64,000 nt of DNA from Myxococcales bacterium (lineage in GTDB: Bacteria > Myxococcota_A > Polyangia > Polyangiales > Ga0077539): positions 656,210-720,209 of the forward strand of contig JAEUKH010000028.1 in assembly GCA_016792845.1 (NCBI GenBank). Direction: 5' to 3'. Under the pieces are notes generated by a model that searched no databases, had not been told where the DNA came from, and was given only the letters and a program-made list of their open reading frames with translations. The translations under genes and the position numbers were made by a program. Numbering within the stretch: the stretch's first letter is position 1; the number at the start of each line of letters is the position of its first letter. This document shows positions 17,072 to 26,682 of this stretch, in pieces.

Positions 17072-18214
17072 TTAGAAGCGCGCCCAGACCCGCGCGAAGC
17101 GGGCCTCGAAGTCGGCCACCTCGTCGTCGGTGGTGCTCGGCCCGAGGCTGACCCTGAGGGCCCCGGCGGCGCGCCAGGGCTCGTGCGGGGCCATGCGCAG
17201 GAGCGACTCTGAGGGCTCGGCCTTGCCGCTCGAACACGCCGCGCCGGAGCTCACCGAGACGCCTTCGAGGTCGAGGGCCGCGACGAGCTCTTGGGCCGCG
17301 AGGCCGGGCCAGGCGACGTGGGCCGCGGTGGCCACCCGGGGGCGCTGGGGGTCGCTCACCGAGGCGCCGTAGGCGCAGAGGCGCGCCAGGATCTTGTCAC
17401 GGCGGCGCGCGACCGCGGGCATCGCGTCGAGGCGCTCACCCAGGGCTGACGCGGCCGCGCCGAAGCCCACGGCCCCGACGAGGTTCTCGGTGCCCGCGCG
17501 GAGGCCGCGCTCCTGGCCGCCGCCCGTCTGGCGCTGGACGATGGGGAGCCCCGCGCGCAGCCAGAGCGCCCCGACACCCGCGGGGCCGCCGATTTTGTGC
17601 GACGAGACGGCCACCGCCGCGGCGGGGCCCTCGCCCGGGCGGAGCGGCAGCTTGCCGAAGGCCTGAACGGCGTCGACCACCAGGGTCGCGCTGTGCGCCG
17701 CGGCGACGCGCCCGAGGCCCTCAAGGTCGGCCACCCCGCCGGTCTCGTGCTGAACGAGCGAGACCCCCAGGAGGGCGCCGCGGCCCGTCTCCGAGAGCCG
17801 ACGCCCGAGGGCCTCGAGGTCGTGGAGGCCGCCGGCCCCGGGCACGAGCGGGAGCGCCTCAAGCGCGAGCCCGGCCTGCGCCGCGAAGCCCTCGGCGGCG
17901 GCGCGCAGGCAGGGGTGAGCGCCCGGGTCGACGAAGACGCGGCGCGCCCCGAGCGAGGCCCCGAGGCCCCAGACGGCGAGGGCGACGGCTTCGGTTCCGC
18001 CGGAGGTGAAGACGAGCTCGCGGGGCGGCGCGGCGAGGGCCTCGGCCACCTGGCGGCGGGCGTTCTCGAGCCGCGAACGCGCCGCGCGCCCCGAGAGGTG
18101 CGGGCTCGAAGGGTTGCCCGGCCCGGCGTCGAGGGCGTCGCACATGGCCGCCCGCGCGAGGGCTGAGAGCGGCGTGGTGGCGTGATGGTCGAGGTAGATG
18201 CGAGGGCTTCCCAT
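17072..18214 (-). CDS. Cysteine desulfurase (NifS/IscS family)
   Basis: A 380-residue class V aminotransferase-fold PLP enzyme that releases sulfur from cysteine as a protein persulfide for Fe-S clusters or thio-cofactors. The PLP lysine is Lys207 (SSHKIGG) and the loop cysteine is Cys327 (SSGAACSSGK), nearly the same place as Cys328 of E. coli IscS. GGGQERGLRAGTENL and LDHHATTPL are also typical. The family NNETG is replaced here by QHETGG. No iscU or other Fe-S assembly gene is adjacent. Upstream, in the 43-bp gap to the sensor-kinase gene, lie three direct repeats at 16-bp spacing; the same core recurs behind the gene. Confidence 0.93.
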   Translation of the reverse strand: MGSPRIYLDHHATTPLSALARAAMCDALDAGPGNPSSPHLSGRAARSRLENARRQVAEALAAPPRELVFTSGGTEAVALAVWGLGASLGARRVFVDPGAHPCLRAAAEGFAAQAGLALEALPLVPGAGGLHDLEALGRRLSETGRGALLGVSLVQHETGGVADLEGLGRVAAAHSATLVVDAVQAFGKLPLRPGEGPAAAVAVSSHKIGGPAGVGALWLRAGLPIVQRQTGGGQERGLRAGTENLVGAVGFGAAASALGERLDAMPAVARRRDKILARLCAYGASVSDPQRPRVATAAHVAWPGLAAQELVAALDLEGVSVSSGAACSSGKAEPSESLLRMAPHEPWRAAGALRVSLGPSTTDDEVADFEARFARVWARF

Positions 18215-18222
18215 GCTCGTCG

Positions 18223-18263
18223 ATTCTATGCAGTGAATATTCTATGCGATGTCTATTCTAGAC
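18223..18263. promoter_or_regulatory. Three ATTCTATGC-type direct repeats, 16-bp period
   Basis: ATTCTATGC begins at 18223 and 18239 and ATTCTAGAC at 18255, an exact 16-bp period. Read on the minus strand they are GCATAGAAT boxes just upstream of the cysteine desulfurase start at 18214. The third unit overlaps the stop codon of the sensor-kinase gene. They may be regulator-binding sites or -10-like TAGAAT elements. Confidence 0.6.
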
Positions 18264-19490
18264 TTGGCGCGGCCCCGGGCCGAAGGGCGAGGGCGCGGGC
18301 CCTTTGGGGTTTCGCGCGACCTGCATGCGCAAGACGAGGCCTGGGAGGGTCTTGCCTGCGACCCGTGAGCGGCCTCCGACTTCGGCCGACGCGGCGCCGT
18401 CGTGGGCTTCGGCGACCCCCCGCACCACGGCGAGGCCGACCCCGGCCCCCCCGTGGCGCCGGGTGACCGAGCCGTCGACCTGAACGAAGGGCTCGAAGAT
18501 GCGCCCGAGCCACATGGGCGGCACGCCGGGCCCGTCGTCGGCGACGAGCACCTCGGCGTGGCTCGGGCTGACCCGGCACTCGACCGCGAGGGTGCCGCCG
18601 TCGGGGCCAAACTTGAGGGCGTTGTCGACGATGTGCCCGAGGGCGCGGCGCACCCGCTCTGCGTCTCCGACGGCGGCGACGGGCCCCTCGGGGAGGTCGG
18701 CGGCGACCCTCACCCCGCGCGCGGCGACGGCGTCGGCCCTGGCCGCGAGCACCTCGCGGAGCACCCCCGCGAAATCGTAGGGCGCAAAATCGAAGCGCGT
18801 CCGGCCGGTCTCGAGCTGGGTCACGTCGAGCAGGCTGTCGATGGTGCCGCGGAGCCGCCCGAGTGCCTCGCGCATCGCGCCGACGGCCTTCTTTTGCCCC
18901 GGGTTGAGGGCCCCGAGCTCTTCGGCGCTGAGCATCGCGAGGTAGCCCACGAGGGGCGTGAGGGGCGTCGCGAGCTCGTGCGAGACGTTGCGGTAGAAGC
19001 TCTTTCTGAGGGTGTCTGCTTCGATGAGCCGCGCCTCGGCCACCGAGAGGGCCTGGGCCTTGGCTTCGAGGTGCGCCGCGATGCGCTCGCCCTGCGCGCG
19101 GAGCACCGACGCTTCGGGCGCCTCGTGGGCCTCGGCGGCGGCGCCCGAGAGGTACGACTCGACGGTCTTGACGAAGCTCCGCACGTCGAGGGGCTTGCGC
19201 AGGAGCGCCGTGAAGCCCACGGCCCGCGCGGTGCCGGGGTCGCCCTCGGCGGTGATGGCCACCACCGGGAGGTTGGGCATCCGGGCCTTGAGGAGCAGCG
19301 CCACTTCGTAGCCGTCGAGGTCGGGGATGTTGATGTCGACGAGGGCCAGGTCGGGGGCTTGTTCGGCGGCGAGGCGCGCCCCGTCGAGGCCCGAGCGCGA
19401 CTCGACCACCCGGTGACCCGCGGCGCTCAGGAGCTTTCGCACGAGGAGCTGGCTCTGGGGGTCGTCTTCGATGTGCAGGATGGTGGCCAT
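18258..19490 (-). CDS. Hybrid response regulator-histidine kinase
   Basis: A 410-residue soluble signalling protein. The receiver domain (residues 1-115) has Asp52 as phospho-acceptor (LVDINIPD) and Lys99. A short helical linker leads to a dimerisation domain with His171 ([13 protein letters not shown]), then a HATPase domain with HIVDNALKF (Asn290), DDGPGV and [10 protein letters not shown]. No membrane segment or sensor domain is present, so input probably comes through phosphorylation of the receiver. I chose the ATG at 19490, which begins the receiver fold; an ATG at 19511 would add seven residues. It is divergent from the mutase gene and followed by the desulfurase gene on the same strand. 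Confidence 0.9.
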   Translation of the reverse strand: MATILHIEDDPQSQLLVRKLLSAAGHRVVESRSGLDGARLAAEQAPDLALVDINIPDLDGYEVALLLKARMPNLPVVAITAEGDPGTARAVGFTALLRKPLDVRSFVKTVESYLSGAAAEAHEAPEASVLRAQGERIAAHLEAKAQALSVAEARLIEADTLRKSFYRNVSHELATPLTPLVGYLAMLSAEELGALNPGQKKAVGAMREALGRLRGTIDSLLDVTQLETGRTRFDFAPYDFAGVLREVLAARADAVAARGVRVAADLPEGPVAAVGDAERVRRALGHIVDNALKFGPDGGTLAVECRVSPSHAEVLVADDGPGVPPMWLGRIFEPFVQVDGSVTRRHGGAGVGLAVVRGVAEAHDGAASAEVGGRSRVAGKTLPGLVLRMQVARNPKGPAPSPFGPGPRQV

Positions 19491-19619
19491 CGGGCGGGGC
19501 GCACCATGCACCGTGCGAGAACGGTTGTCGAAACCCGAGCGCTTGGTCTACTGCGGGGCACAAGGCGCAGAGGTCTCGGGCATCGGGCATCGGGCGCGCG
19601 CATCGAACGAAGGCCACCC

Positions 19620-21287
19620 ATGAGCGACAAACGAATTGCGGACGAAGCGGCGCGCTGGCGCCGTGAGGTGCTCGAACCCGTCGAAGCCAAGAGCAAGCCG
19701 CGCCCGCGGAAGGGGCTCCTCGCCGGGGGGCGCGACCTCAAAGACCTCTACACGGCGGCCGACGTTGAAGACGTCGACCCGGTGACCGACGTGGGCTTCC
19801 CCGGCGAGCGGCCCTTCGTGCGGGGGGTTCAGCCCAACATGTACCGCGGGCGCCTGTGGACGATGCGGCAGTACGCGGGCTTCGGCAGCGCGCGCGCCTC
19901 GAACGAGCGCTACCGGCTCTTGCTCTCGCGGGGCCAGACGGGGCTCTCGGTGGCCTTCGACCTGCCCACGCAGATGGGCCGCGACAGCGACCACCCGATG
20001 AGCCTCGGCGAGGTCGGCAAGGTGGGCGTGGCCATCGACACCGTCGACGACATGGAGACCCTGCTCGACCAGATTCCGCTCGATCAGGTGTCGACGTCGA
20101 TGACCATCAACTCGACGGCGGGCACGCTCCTGGCGCTCTACGTCGCGGTGGCCCGACGCCGCGGGATCGACCCGCGCAAGCTCCGCGGCACGATCCAGAA
20201 CGACCTGCTCAAAGAGTACATCGCGCGCGGCACCTACATTCACCCGCCGCGCCCCTCGCTCAAGCTCATCGGCGACATCTTCACCTGGGCCGCCGACACC
20301 ACCCCCCACTGGAACGTCATCTCGGTCTCGGGCTACCACCTCCGCGAGGCCGGCTGCGACGCGGCCCAAGAGATCGCCTTCACCCTCGCCGACGGCATCG
20401 CCTACGTTGAGACGGCGCGTGACGCGGGCCTCGACCCTGAGCGCTTCGCCTCGCAGCTCTCGTTCTTCTTCAACGTCCACAACCACCTCCTCGAAGAGGT
20501 TGCGAAGTTTCGTGCGGCGCGGAAGCTCTGGGCGGAGATCATGGCCGAGCGCTTCGGCGTCCGCAGCGAGCGCGGCCAGGCGCTGAAGTTTCACTGCCAG
20601 ACCGCGGGCGCCACGCTCACCGCGCAGCAGCCCCTCAACAACGTCGTGCGGGTGACCGTGCAGGCCATGGCCGCGGTGCTCGGCGGGGCGCAGTCGCTGC
20701 ACACCAACAGCTTCGACGAGGCCCTGGCGTTGCCCACGGCGCAGAGCGCCACCCTCGCCCTTCGCACGCAGCAGATTCTGGCCTCGGAGTCGGGCATCGC
20801 CGACACCGTCGACCCCTTCGCGGGCAGCTACGTGATCGAAGCGCTCACCCGCGATCTGGTGACCCAGGCGCGGGCCTACCTCGACCGCGTCGCGCAGCTC
20901 GGCGGCATGGTGGCGGCCATCGAGCAGGGCTACGTCCAGCGCGAGATCCAAGACGCGAGCTATCGCTACCAGATGGAGATCGAGCGCGGCGATCGCCCCA
21001 TCGTCGGGGTGAACGTGTACCGCGAGGGCGCCGACGAGGCCGTTCCGCTCCAGTCGATCGACCCGGCCCTCGAAGCCGAGCAGGTGGCGCGTCTCAGGGC
21101 CTTTCGCGCGGCCCGCGACCAGGCCGCTACCGACGCCGCCCTCGCGGCCCTCGAAGGCGCGGCCCGCCGCGACGAAAACGTCATGCCGCGGGTGCTCGGC
21201 GCCGTCGAAGCCCGCGCCACCGTCGGCGAAGTGAGCGACGCCCTGCGCCGCGTCTACGGCGAGCACGTCGAGATCAAGACGCTCTGA
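19620..21287 (+). CDS. Methylmalonyl-CoA mutase large (catalytic) subunit, without B12 domain
   Basis: A 555-residue acyl-CoA mutase catalytic domain that would interconvert methylmalonyl-CoA and succinyl-CoA using adenosylcobalamin. Residues known to set substrate choice in Propionibacterium mutase (Tyr89, Arg207, His244) appear as Tyr85 (RQYAGFG), Arg203 (EYIARGTY) and His240 (SGYHLREAG), all at a constant offset of four, which favours methylmalonyl-CoA over isobutyryl-CoA. The C-terminal B12-binding domain of single-chain mutases is missing; it must come from a separate small subunit, which is not in the window. The ATG at 19620 fits the family start. Confidence 0.9.
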   Translation: MSDKRIADEAARWRREVLEPVEAKSKPRPRKGLLAGGRDLKDLYTAADVEDVDPVTDVGFPGERPFVRGVQPNMYRGRLWTMRQYAGFGSARASNERYRLLLSRGQTGLSVAFDLPTQMGRDSDHPMSLGEVGKVGVAIDTVDDMETLLDQIPLDQVSTSMTINSTAGTLLALYVAVARRRGIDPRKLRGTIQNDLLKEYIARGTYIHPPRPSLKLIGDIFTWAADTTPHWNVISVSGYHLREAGCDAAQEIAFTLADGIAYVETARDAGLDPERFASQLSFFFNVHNHLLEEVAKFRAARKLWAEIMAERFGVRSERGQALKFHCQTAGATLTAQQPLNNVVRVTVQAMAAVLGGAQSLHTNSFDEALALPTAQSATLALRTQQILASESGIADTVDPFAGSYVIEALTRDLVTQARAYLDRVAQLGGMVAAIEQGYVQREIQDASYRYQMEIERGDRPIVGVNVYREGADEAVPLQSIDPALEAEQVARLRAFRAARDQAATDAALAALEGAARRDENVMPRVLGAVEARATVGEVSDALRRVYGEHVEIKTL

Positions 21288-21368
21288 GACCGACCGAGAG
21301 GCTCACCGGAGCGCGCTCGTGCGCCCCGCAGCGCTGAGCTCAGGGCCCGCGTGGTGACCCCGGAGGGC

Positions 21369-23414
21369 TCAGTTGGGGTTGCAGCTCCCCTCGCAGGGCT
21401 GAACGATGCTGCCGTCGCGCATGAGGGTGCGGAGCTGTGAGAGGGCCGCCGCGGTCGAGACGGCGTCGCTGTGCGTGTTGTTGTCGGTGCTCGGGATGGT
21501 GTTCGTGTCGGGCGGCGTGTACCGCCTGAGGTGATCGACCAGCTCGAACTGCGCGAGCACGCCCGGGGCGTCACTCGGGCTCGTCGTGGGCTCTAGACCG
21601 AAGACCGCCTCCGAGGCCGGCGTCATCTGCCGAAGGCCCATCGCGTTGCTCAGAATGCGCGATGCGAAGTTCGGCACCTGACAGTCACCGATGGCCTCCT
21701 GGAGCACGATGCGACGGCCCCGCGGCGCGTCGTCGAGGGGCGCGCGAAACGCGAGGGTGCCGAGGTTCACGCCGTCGGTGTGGTCGAAGCGAAACTGCAA
21801 GAGCGAGATAAACTCTGTCTGAATCAGCGGGTCGGGGTAACGCTGGTCGACGAACATTTTGATCGGCCCGTACACCGTCGAGCGCGGCAAGAGGTTCGAC
21901 CACGAGCCCCCGGGCACCGCGGCCACCGCGCGCGAGATGTGCCGCGAGACCGAGAAGAGCGACGACCCCTGGATGCCCCCGAGGCTCACCCCGTAGTAGT
22001 ACACCCGCGCGGGGTCGATGAGCGGCGCGTCGCCGAAGCGCACCCGCGGGTCGCGCCCGAGGGCGCCGACTCCCAGCTCGGTGAGGGTGAGGTTGTTCAC
22101 CAGCGATTGCAGCAGCCGGTCGGTCACCAGCGAGACGCGGTTGATGTTCGGCACCACCTGCGCGATCAAGAGCTGAAGGTCGCCGTTCGAGAGGCCGATC
22201 CAGTCGGTGGCGAGCACCACCGAGCCGAGCTCCTCAGCGAGCGGTTGGATCAAATCGCGCCCGATGTTGCCCGCGAGATAGTCTTCGCCCGAGCCGAAGA
22301 CCCCGTGGCCGAAGATGGTCAGCGCCAAGGGCGCCGTGGCCGTGCGGGCCCGCGCGGGCACCACCATCGTGAAGGGGTACGAGGGCGCCGAGGGCTGCTC
22401 GGCGGCGGTACCGTCGGCGTTAAAAACCACGGCGTTGTCGCGAAGATAGTTGGGCGGGGTGAAGCGCCCGAACACGAGCCGCGCGACGTTCGGGTTGGGG
22501 CTCTCGAGCACCCGGTCGATCTCGAAGGGCAGGCCCGCGGGGGTCGCCGCGCGGCGCACGACCTCGGCCCGCATCGCCAAGATGGGGCCCAAGACGTGCT
22601 GGCGGCTCGCGGTGGTCCATTCGGTGGCGAGGAGCATCTCTTCGCGGGGCACGCCGAGCCGCGCGAGCTCTGCGAAGAGCGCCTCGTACCGCGGTCGCGC
22701 CGCCTCGACCCGCGGGTCGCCCGAAGGCCGCCCGTCGCGCAGCGCCTCGAAGCCACGCGAGACCGGCAACATCGACCCGTCATGCGCCCGCGCAACGCGC
22801 CGCACGATGAGCGCGTACCGCGTGCCGAACTGCAAGGGCGCGAGGGGCCTCACGATCACCGCAGCCCGCGCCGGGTTGGCCGCGTTGGCGTCGTTCTCGG
22901 CGAGGTACGGCACCCGCCGGCCCGTGCCGAGCTCGACCAGCCACAGCGCCGCGTCGCGGGCCACCGAGCGCTCGGGGTGCCGAATGTCGACGAGGGCGCT
23001 GGCCTCAAGGGTCGTGCCGAAATGCAGCACCGACGCGAGGCTCGTGGGCCACCCGTCGGCGCGATTGAAGGGCGCCATCTCGATCGCACGGGTGCCCGCA
23101 GGCACGGCGATGGCGCCCGCGGGCAAGCTCACCCTGCGACGCGTCGGCGCGCCGGGGTCGTCGCGGGTCAAAAGGTCGCTCGGAAAGGGCGGCAGGCACT
23201 CGTCGGTGAAGGCCAACGGGTTGCACGTCGTCGGGCCCGCCGTGGGCTCCGTCGCCGCGTCGGTCGCGCCGCCCGCGTCGCCTCCGCCGTCGCCCGTCGC
23301 GTCGCCGAGGGCCGCGTCACCCGCCGCCGCGTCGGCGCCCGCGGGCGGCGGCCCCGAGGCACCGCCGCAAGCAAGAAGAAGCGTCGACACGCCCGCAAGC
23401 CATCGCCCTCGCAT
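21369..23414 (-). CDS. Lipase-like alpha/beta-hydrolase lipoprotein
   Basis: A 681-residue exported protein with lipobox LLLACG, followed by about 45 residues of Ala/Gly/Asp-rich linker typical of myxobacterial surface lipoproteins. The mature part looks like a large alpha/beta hydrolase: TIFGHGVFGSGEDY (oxyanion-region style), then YYYGVSLGGIQGS with the nucleophile elbow GVSLGG. Its size and N-terminal region recall extracellular bacterial lipases, but the substrate is unknown. Start is the ATG at 23414; a GTG at 23432 would add six residues. It converges on the mutase gene across an 81-bp gap holding the palindrome CTGAGCTCAG. Confidence 0.7.
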   Translation of the reverse strand: MRGRWLAGVSTLLLACGGASGPPPAGADAAAGDAALGDATGDGGGDAGGATDAATEPTAGPTTCNPLAFTDECLPPFPSDLLTRDDPGAPTRRRVSLPAGAIAVPAGTRAIEMAPFNRADGWPTSLASVLHFGTTLEASALVDIRHPERSVARDAALWLVELGTGRRVPYLAENDANAANPARAAVIVRPLAPLQFGTRYALIVRRVARAHDGSMLPVSRGFEALRDGRPSGDPRVEAARPRYEALFAELARLGVPREEMLLATEWTTASRQHVLGPILAMRAEVVRRAATPAGLPFEIDRVLESPNPNVARLVFGRFTPPNYLRDNAVVFNADGTAAEQPSAPSYPFTMVVPARARTATAPLALTIFGHGVFGSGEDYLAGNIGRDLIQPLAEELGSVVLATDWIGLSNGDLQLLIAQVVPNINRVSLVTDRLLQSLVNNLTLTELGVGALGRDPRVRFGDAPLIDPARVYYYGVSLGGIQGSSLFSVSRHISRAVAAVPGGSWSNLLPRSTVYGPIKMFVDQRYPDPLIQTEFISLLQFRFDHTDGVNLGTLAFRAPLDDAPRGRRIVLQEAIGDCQVPNFASRILSNAMGLRQMTPASEAVFGLEPTTSPSDAPGVLAQFELVDHLRRYTPPDTNTIPSTDNNTHSDAVSTAAALSQLRTLMRDGSIVQPCEGSCNPN

Positions 23415-23439
23415 GGCCCGACGACGTATCACAATTCGT

Positions 23440-24375
23440 CTACCTCTCGCGCTGCGGGCCCGACGCCACGCGGGTCACCCGCCGCGCGATGCGGCGCACC
23501 CGGTCGCGCAAGAAGGCCAGCACCGGGTCGTCGGTCGCCGCCCGCGACCACAAGAGCTCGATCGCCTGGCCCGCGAGCTTGAACGGCAAGGGCGCATCGC
23601 CGAGCGCGCTGTGCTGCGCCTTCAGGCAATCGGCCACCACGCCGGGCACCGTCGCGAGGCGCTGAGAGCCCACCAGGAGCGGGCCCAAAGCGCTGAAGTC
23701 GCACACCGAGAGGCGCACGTCGCGCGCCCGCCCGGTCGCGTCTTCGACCACCCCGCGGAGGTCGCCGTTGTACGAGACGATCACATGCTCGGACTTGAAG
23801 TATCGCCCCACGGTGAGCCGTTCGGGCTGCTCGGCGCGGTCAAAGAGCACGCGATGCGGTGAGGTGAAGAGGGCCTCGCGCGCGACCCCCGCGGGGAGCG
23901 CATCGGCGACGGTCACCGCGAGGTCGAGGCCCCCGCGGGTGAAGCCCTCGGCCACGGTGCGAAAGCTCACAGCCTCGAAGATCATGCGCAGCTTCGGCGC
24001 ACGCAGCGCGACGCTCCGCACGAGCGGGGCCGCGAGCCAGAGCATCGACGCGTCGCTCAGCCCGAGGCGCAGCACCCGCTCGCTCTCGGCCAGCACCTCC
24101 CGCGCGGGCTGAAACGCCGCCGCGTAGAGCGCCGCCAGCATCGGGCGCGCCGCCGCCACCAAGGCCGCGCCCCGCGACGAGAGCGCCAGACCCCGCCCCG
24201 CCCGCACCCAGAGCCGTTCGCCCACGCTCGCGTCGAGCCGCGCGAGGGCCGCGCTCACCGCGCTCTGCGTGAGGTAGAGCCGCGACGCGGCCTCGGTGAC
24301 GCTCCCCGCGTCGGCCACCGTGACGAGCACCCGCAGGAGGTTGAGATCGAGCGATGAATCATGAATCTTGCGCAT
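23440..24375 (-). CDS. LysR-family transcriptional regulator
   Basis: A 311-residue LysR-type regulator. The N-terminal winged helix-turn-helix (LNLLRVLVTVADAGSVTEAA and LTQSAVSAALARLD) is followed by a substrate-binding domain to about residue 300. It is divergent from an aldo/keto reductase gene, the usual layout for a LysR protein and its target, so it probably controls that gene. The start at 24375 (MRKIHD) fits the family; an in-frame ATG at 24393 would add six residues. An inverted repeat ATGAATC/GATTCAT overlaps its start. Confidence 0.93.
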   Translation of the reverse strand: MRKIHDSSLDLNLLRVLVTVADAGSVTEAASRLYLTQSAVSAALARLDASVGERLWVRAGRGLALSSRGAALVAAARPMLAALYAAAFQPAREVLAESERVLRLGLSDASMLWLAAPLVRSVALRAPKLRMIFEAVSFRTVAEGFTRGGLDLAVTVADALPAGVAREALFTSPHRVLFDRAEQPERLTVGRYFKSEHVIVSYNGDLRGVVEDATGRARDVRLSVCDFSALGPLLVGSQRLATVPGVVADCLKAQHSALGDAPLPFKLAGQAIELLWSRAATDDPVLAFLRDRVRRIARRVTRVASGPQRER

Positions 24376-24406
24376 GCCTCGAATCAAAAACATTCGTTGG
24401 ATTCAT
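24361..24406. promoter_or_regulatory. Possible LysR operator, ATGAATC/GATTCAT inverted repeat
   Basis: Seven-base arms at 24361-24367 and 24400-24406 face each other across the start of the LysR gene in the short divergent region. Position suits autoregulation and control of the reductase gene; there is no further support. Confidence 0.3.
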
Positions 24407-24455
24407 GCAAGCCGCGGCCTCACAGTCGCTCCCACGAAAGGCGCGGTGAGCACCC

Positions 24456-25451
24456 ATGAACACGACAGAGACCCACGAGATTGACACGGTGACCCTCGGC
24501 CAGGCGGGCCCGCGGGTGGCGCGGCTGGCCCTCGGTTGCATGGGCTTCGGGGGCATGTATGGGCCCGTCGACGAGGCCGAGGGCGTGGCGACGATCCAAG
24601 AGGCCCTCGACGCGGGCATCAACCTCGTCGACACGGGCGATTTCTACGGCATGGGCCAAAGCGAGGCGATCGTCGGGCGGGCGCTCAAGGGGCGCCGCGA
24701 CAAGGCCGTGCTGTCGGTGAAGTTCGGCGCGATGCGCGGCCCCGACGGGCAGTGGCTCGGCTACGACGCGCGCCCCGTCGCGATCAAGAACTTCCTCGCG
24801 TACAGCTTGAAGCGCCTCGGGGTCGAGGCCGTCGACATCTACCGCCCCGCGCGGCTCGACCCGGCGGTGCCCCTCGAAGACGTCATGGGCACCCTCAAAG
24901 ACCTCGTGGCCGCGGGGTACATCAAGCACATCGGGCTCTCTGAGCTCGGCGCCGCGCGCGTGGCCGAGGCCGCGGCGATTCACCCGGTGACCGACCTCCA
25001 GATCGAGTACAGCCTCGCGTCGCGGCGCCCTGAAGAGACCCTCTTTCCGACGCTGCGGCGGCTCGGGGTGAGCGCGACCCTCTACGGGGTGCTCTCGCGC
25101 GGGCTCCTCTCGGGCTCGCAGCCCGCCGCGCACGGCGATTTTCGCGCGCACCTCCCGCGCTTCTCTGGAGACGCCGGGCGGCACAACCGCGAGGTGGTCG
25201 CGCGGTTCTCAGCGCTCGCGGCGCAGCACGGGCTTCGCCCCGTCGACCTCGCCCTCGGCTGGGTGCTGGCCCGACAGCCCGGCTTCGTGGCGCTGGTCGG
25301 CGTCAAGAACCGAACCCAACTCGCGGGCCTCCGCGACGCCGTCGCCGCACCCCTCGCCCCCGCGCTCTGCGACGCCGTCGAACGCGTGGTCGCCTTCGAG
25401 GGAGACCGCTACGCAGCCGAACAAATGCGCCACCTCGACAGCGAGCGCTGA
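24456..25451 (+). CDS. Aldo/keto reductase
   Basis: A 331-residue NADPH-dependent aldo/keto reductase. Catalytic Asp59 and Tyr64 (DTGDFYGMG) and Lys89 (KFG) are present. The position that is His in many members falls in DIYRPARLDP, which is the form seen in YakC-like (AKR13) enzymes. It should reduce aldehydes or ketones; the natural substrate is unknown. Its gene is divergent from a LysR regulator, with about 80 bp between the two starts, so expression is probably under that regulator. Confidence 0.92.
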   Translation: MNTTETHEIDTVTLGQAGPRVARLALGCMGFGGMYGPVDEAEGVATIQEALDAGINLVDTGDFYGMGQSEAIVGRALKGRRDKAVLSVKFGAMRGPDGQWLGYDARPVAIKNFLAYSLKRLGVEAVDIYRPARLDPAVPLEDVMGTLKDLVAAGYIKHIGLSELGAARVAEAAAIHPVTDLQIEYSLASRRPEETLFPTLRRLGVSATLYGVLSRGLLSGSQPAAHGDFRAHLPRFSGDAGRHNREVVARFSALAAQHGLRPVDLALGWVLARQPGFVALVGVKNRTQLAGLRDAVAAPLAPALCDAVERVVAFEGDRYAAEQMRHLDSER

Positions 25452-25598
25452 GCGCCTCGGCCCCCCTCGGTGCGCGCTCGCGACGCGGCCTCGCCGGGCG
25501 GCGCGGTCGGGCGCCCTATGCCCGCGGTCACCGTCGCCGGGCGAAGGGTGTCGAAAACTTGCCCTCGCGCGTCGGAGGTTGTTAGCGCAGCGCTTGCG

Positions 25599-26606
25599 AT
25601 GAGCGGCGACATCGACTGTGTGGGCGGGCGCTACCGCGTCGAGGAGGTGGCTGGCGAGGGCGGCATGGCCGTGGTCTGGCGCGGCACCGACCTCGGGCGA
25701 CGGCGCCCTGTGGCCCTCAAGCGCATCCGCGCGAACGGGCGCGACCCGAGCGACGCCCGGGCCCTCTTCGACGACGAAATCAGGGTCACCGCGAGCGTGC
25801 GGCACCCGCGCATCGTCGGCTACATCGACCACGGCCGCGACGACGAGGGGCCCTGGCTCGCCCTCGACTGGATCGACGGCCCTGACTGCCTCACGCTGCT
25901 CAAGGCCCGCGCCCAGCCCTTGCCCATCGAGGCGGTGCTGGCCCTCGGCGAAGACCTCCTCGATGCCCTCGGGGGCTTGCACGCGCCGCCGTTCGCGATG
26001 GTCCACCGCGACGTGGCGCCTGCGAACGTCATCGTCGACGTGCACGGGCGCGCGTTCCTCACCGACCTGGGCATCGCGCGCGACCTCTCAAGGCCCCGGG
26101 CGAAGAGCCCCGGGGTGGCCCGCGGCAAGCTCGGGTACCTCGCGCCCGAGGTGCTCCGCGGGGCCGTTCACGGCGTGCGGGCCGACCTCTACGGCGCCGG
26201 CCTCGTGCTCTGGGAGATGCTCGCCGGGCGCCGGGTGTTCTCGCACCTGCCCGCGGGCGAGACCCGAACGTGGCACTTCGCCTACGGCGAGCGCCCGCCC
26301 TTGCGCGAGGTCGTCGCCTCGGCGCCTCCGAGGGTCGCCGCGGTGATCGACGCGAGCCTCGCCCTCACCGCCGCACCCCGCGCTCAGAACGCCGCGGTCT
26401 TTCGCCAACAGCTCCGCGAGGCCGCGCGCCGCGACGGGGTCGCGCCCTCAAGGCTCGCGCTCGCCGAGTGCGTCCGCGCGGTGTATTCGCCCTCTGAACC
26501 CGAGCCGATCCGTCGACGCGCGCAAGTCCGCACGACGATCCTGTCGACCCCGCCGCCCGCCCTGGTGGCGCCCACCGACGAGCACATGGTGGCCGATGTG
26601 GCCTGA
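25599..26606 (+). CDS. Ser/Thr protein kinase-like protein
   Basis: A 335-residue single-domain kinase of the bacterial PknB type. The glycine loop (GEGGMAVVW) and Lys41 (VALKR) are normal. The catalytic loop reads HRDVAPAN (residues 136-143), so the lysine usual two residues after Asp is Ala140, and the DFG motif is DLG (156-158). It may still bind Mg-ATP through Asp138, Asn143 and Asp156, but activity is uncertain. No membrane segment is present. I chose the ATG at 25599 because it starts the kinase fold; the frame is open back to 25470 but with low-complexity sequence. Confidence 0.85.
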   Translation: MSGDIDCVGGRYRVEEVAGEGGMAVVWRGTDLGRRRPVALKRIRANGRDPSDARALFDDEIRVTASVRHPRIVGYIDHGRDDEGPWLALDWIDGPDCLTLLKARAQPLPIEAVLALGEDLLDALGGLHAPPFAMVHRDVAPANVIVDVHGRAFLTDLGIARDLSRPRAKSPGVARGKLGYLAPEVLRGAVHGVRADLYGAGLVLWEMLAGRRVFSHLPAGETRTWHFAYGERPPLREVVASAPPRVAAVIDASLALTAAPRAQNAAVFRQQLREAARRDGVAPSRLALAECVRAVYSPSEPEPIRRRAQVRTTILSTPPPALVAPTDEHMVADVA

Positions 26607-26668
26607 GGCGCCGCCGCCGCCCGTCTGATTTTTTCTCTCGCCGCCCGCCGCCCGCCCGTCGAGAACGG

Positions 26669-26680
26669 TACCCTCTCGGG
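26669..26680 (+). promoter_or_regulatory. Shared start-proximal motif TACCCTCTCGGG, copy 1
   Basis: A 12-bp sequence ending 2 bp before the GTG of the phosphoesterase gene. The identical 12 bp occur at 47829-47840 before another start. TACCCT could be a -10 element; no -35 box was seen. Confidence 0.35.
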
Positions 26681-26682
26681 CC

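Noticed and set aside
21330..21345. CTGAGCTCAG palindrome between convergent genes as terminator
   Set aside because: No loop and no T tract follow on either strand.
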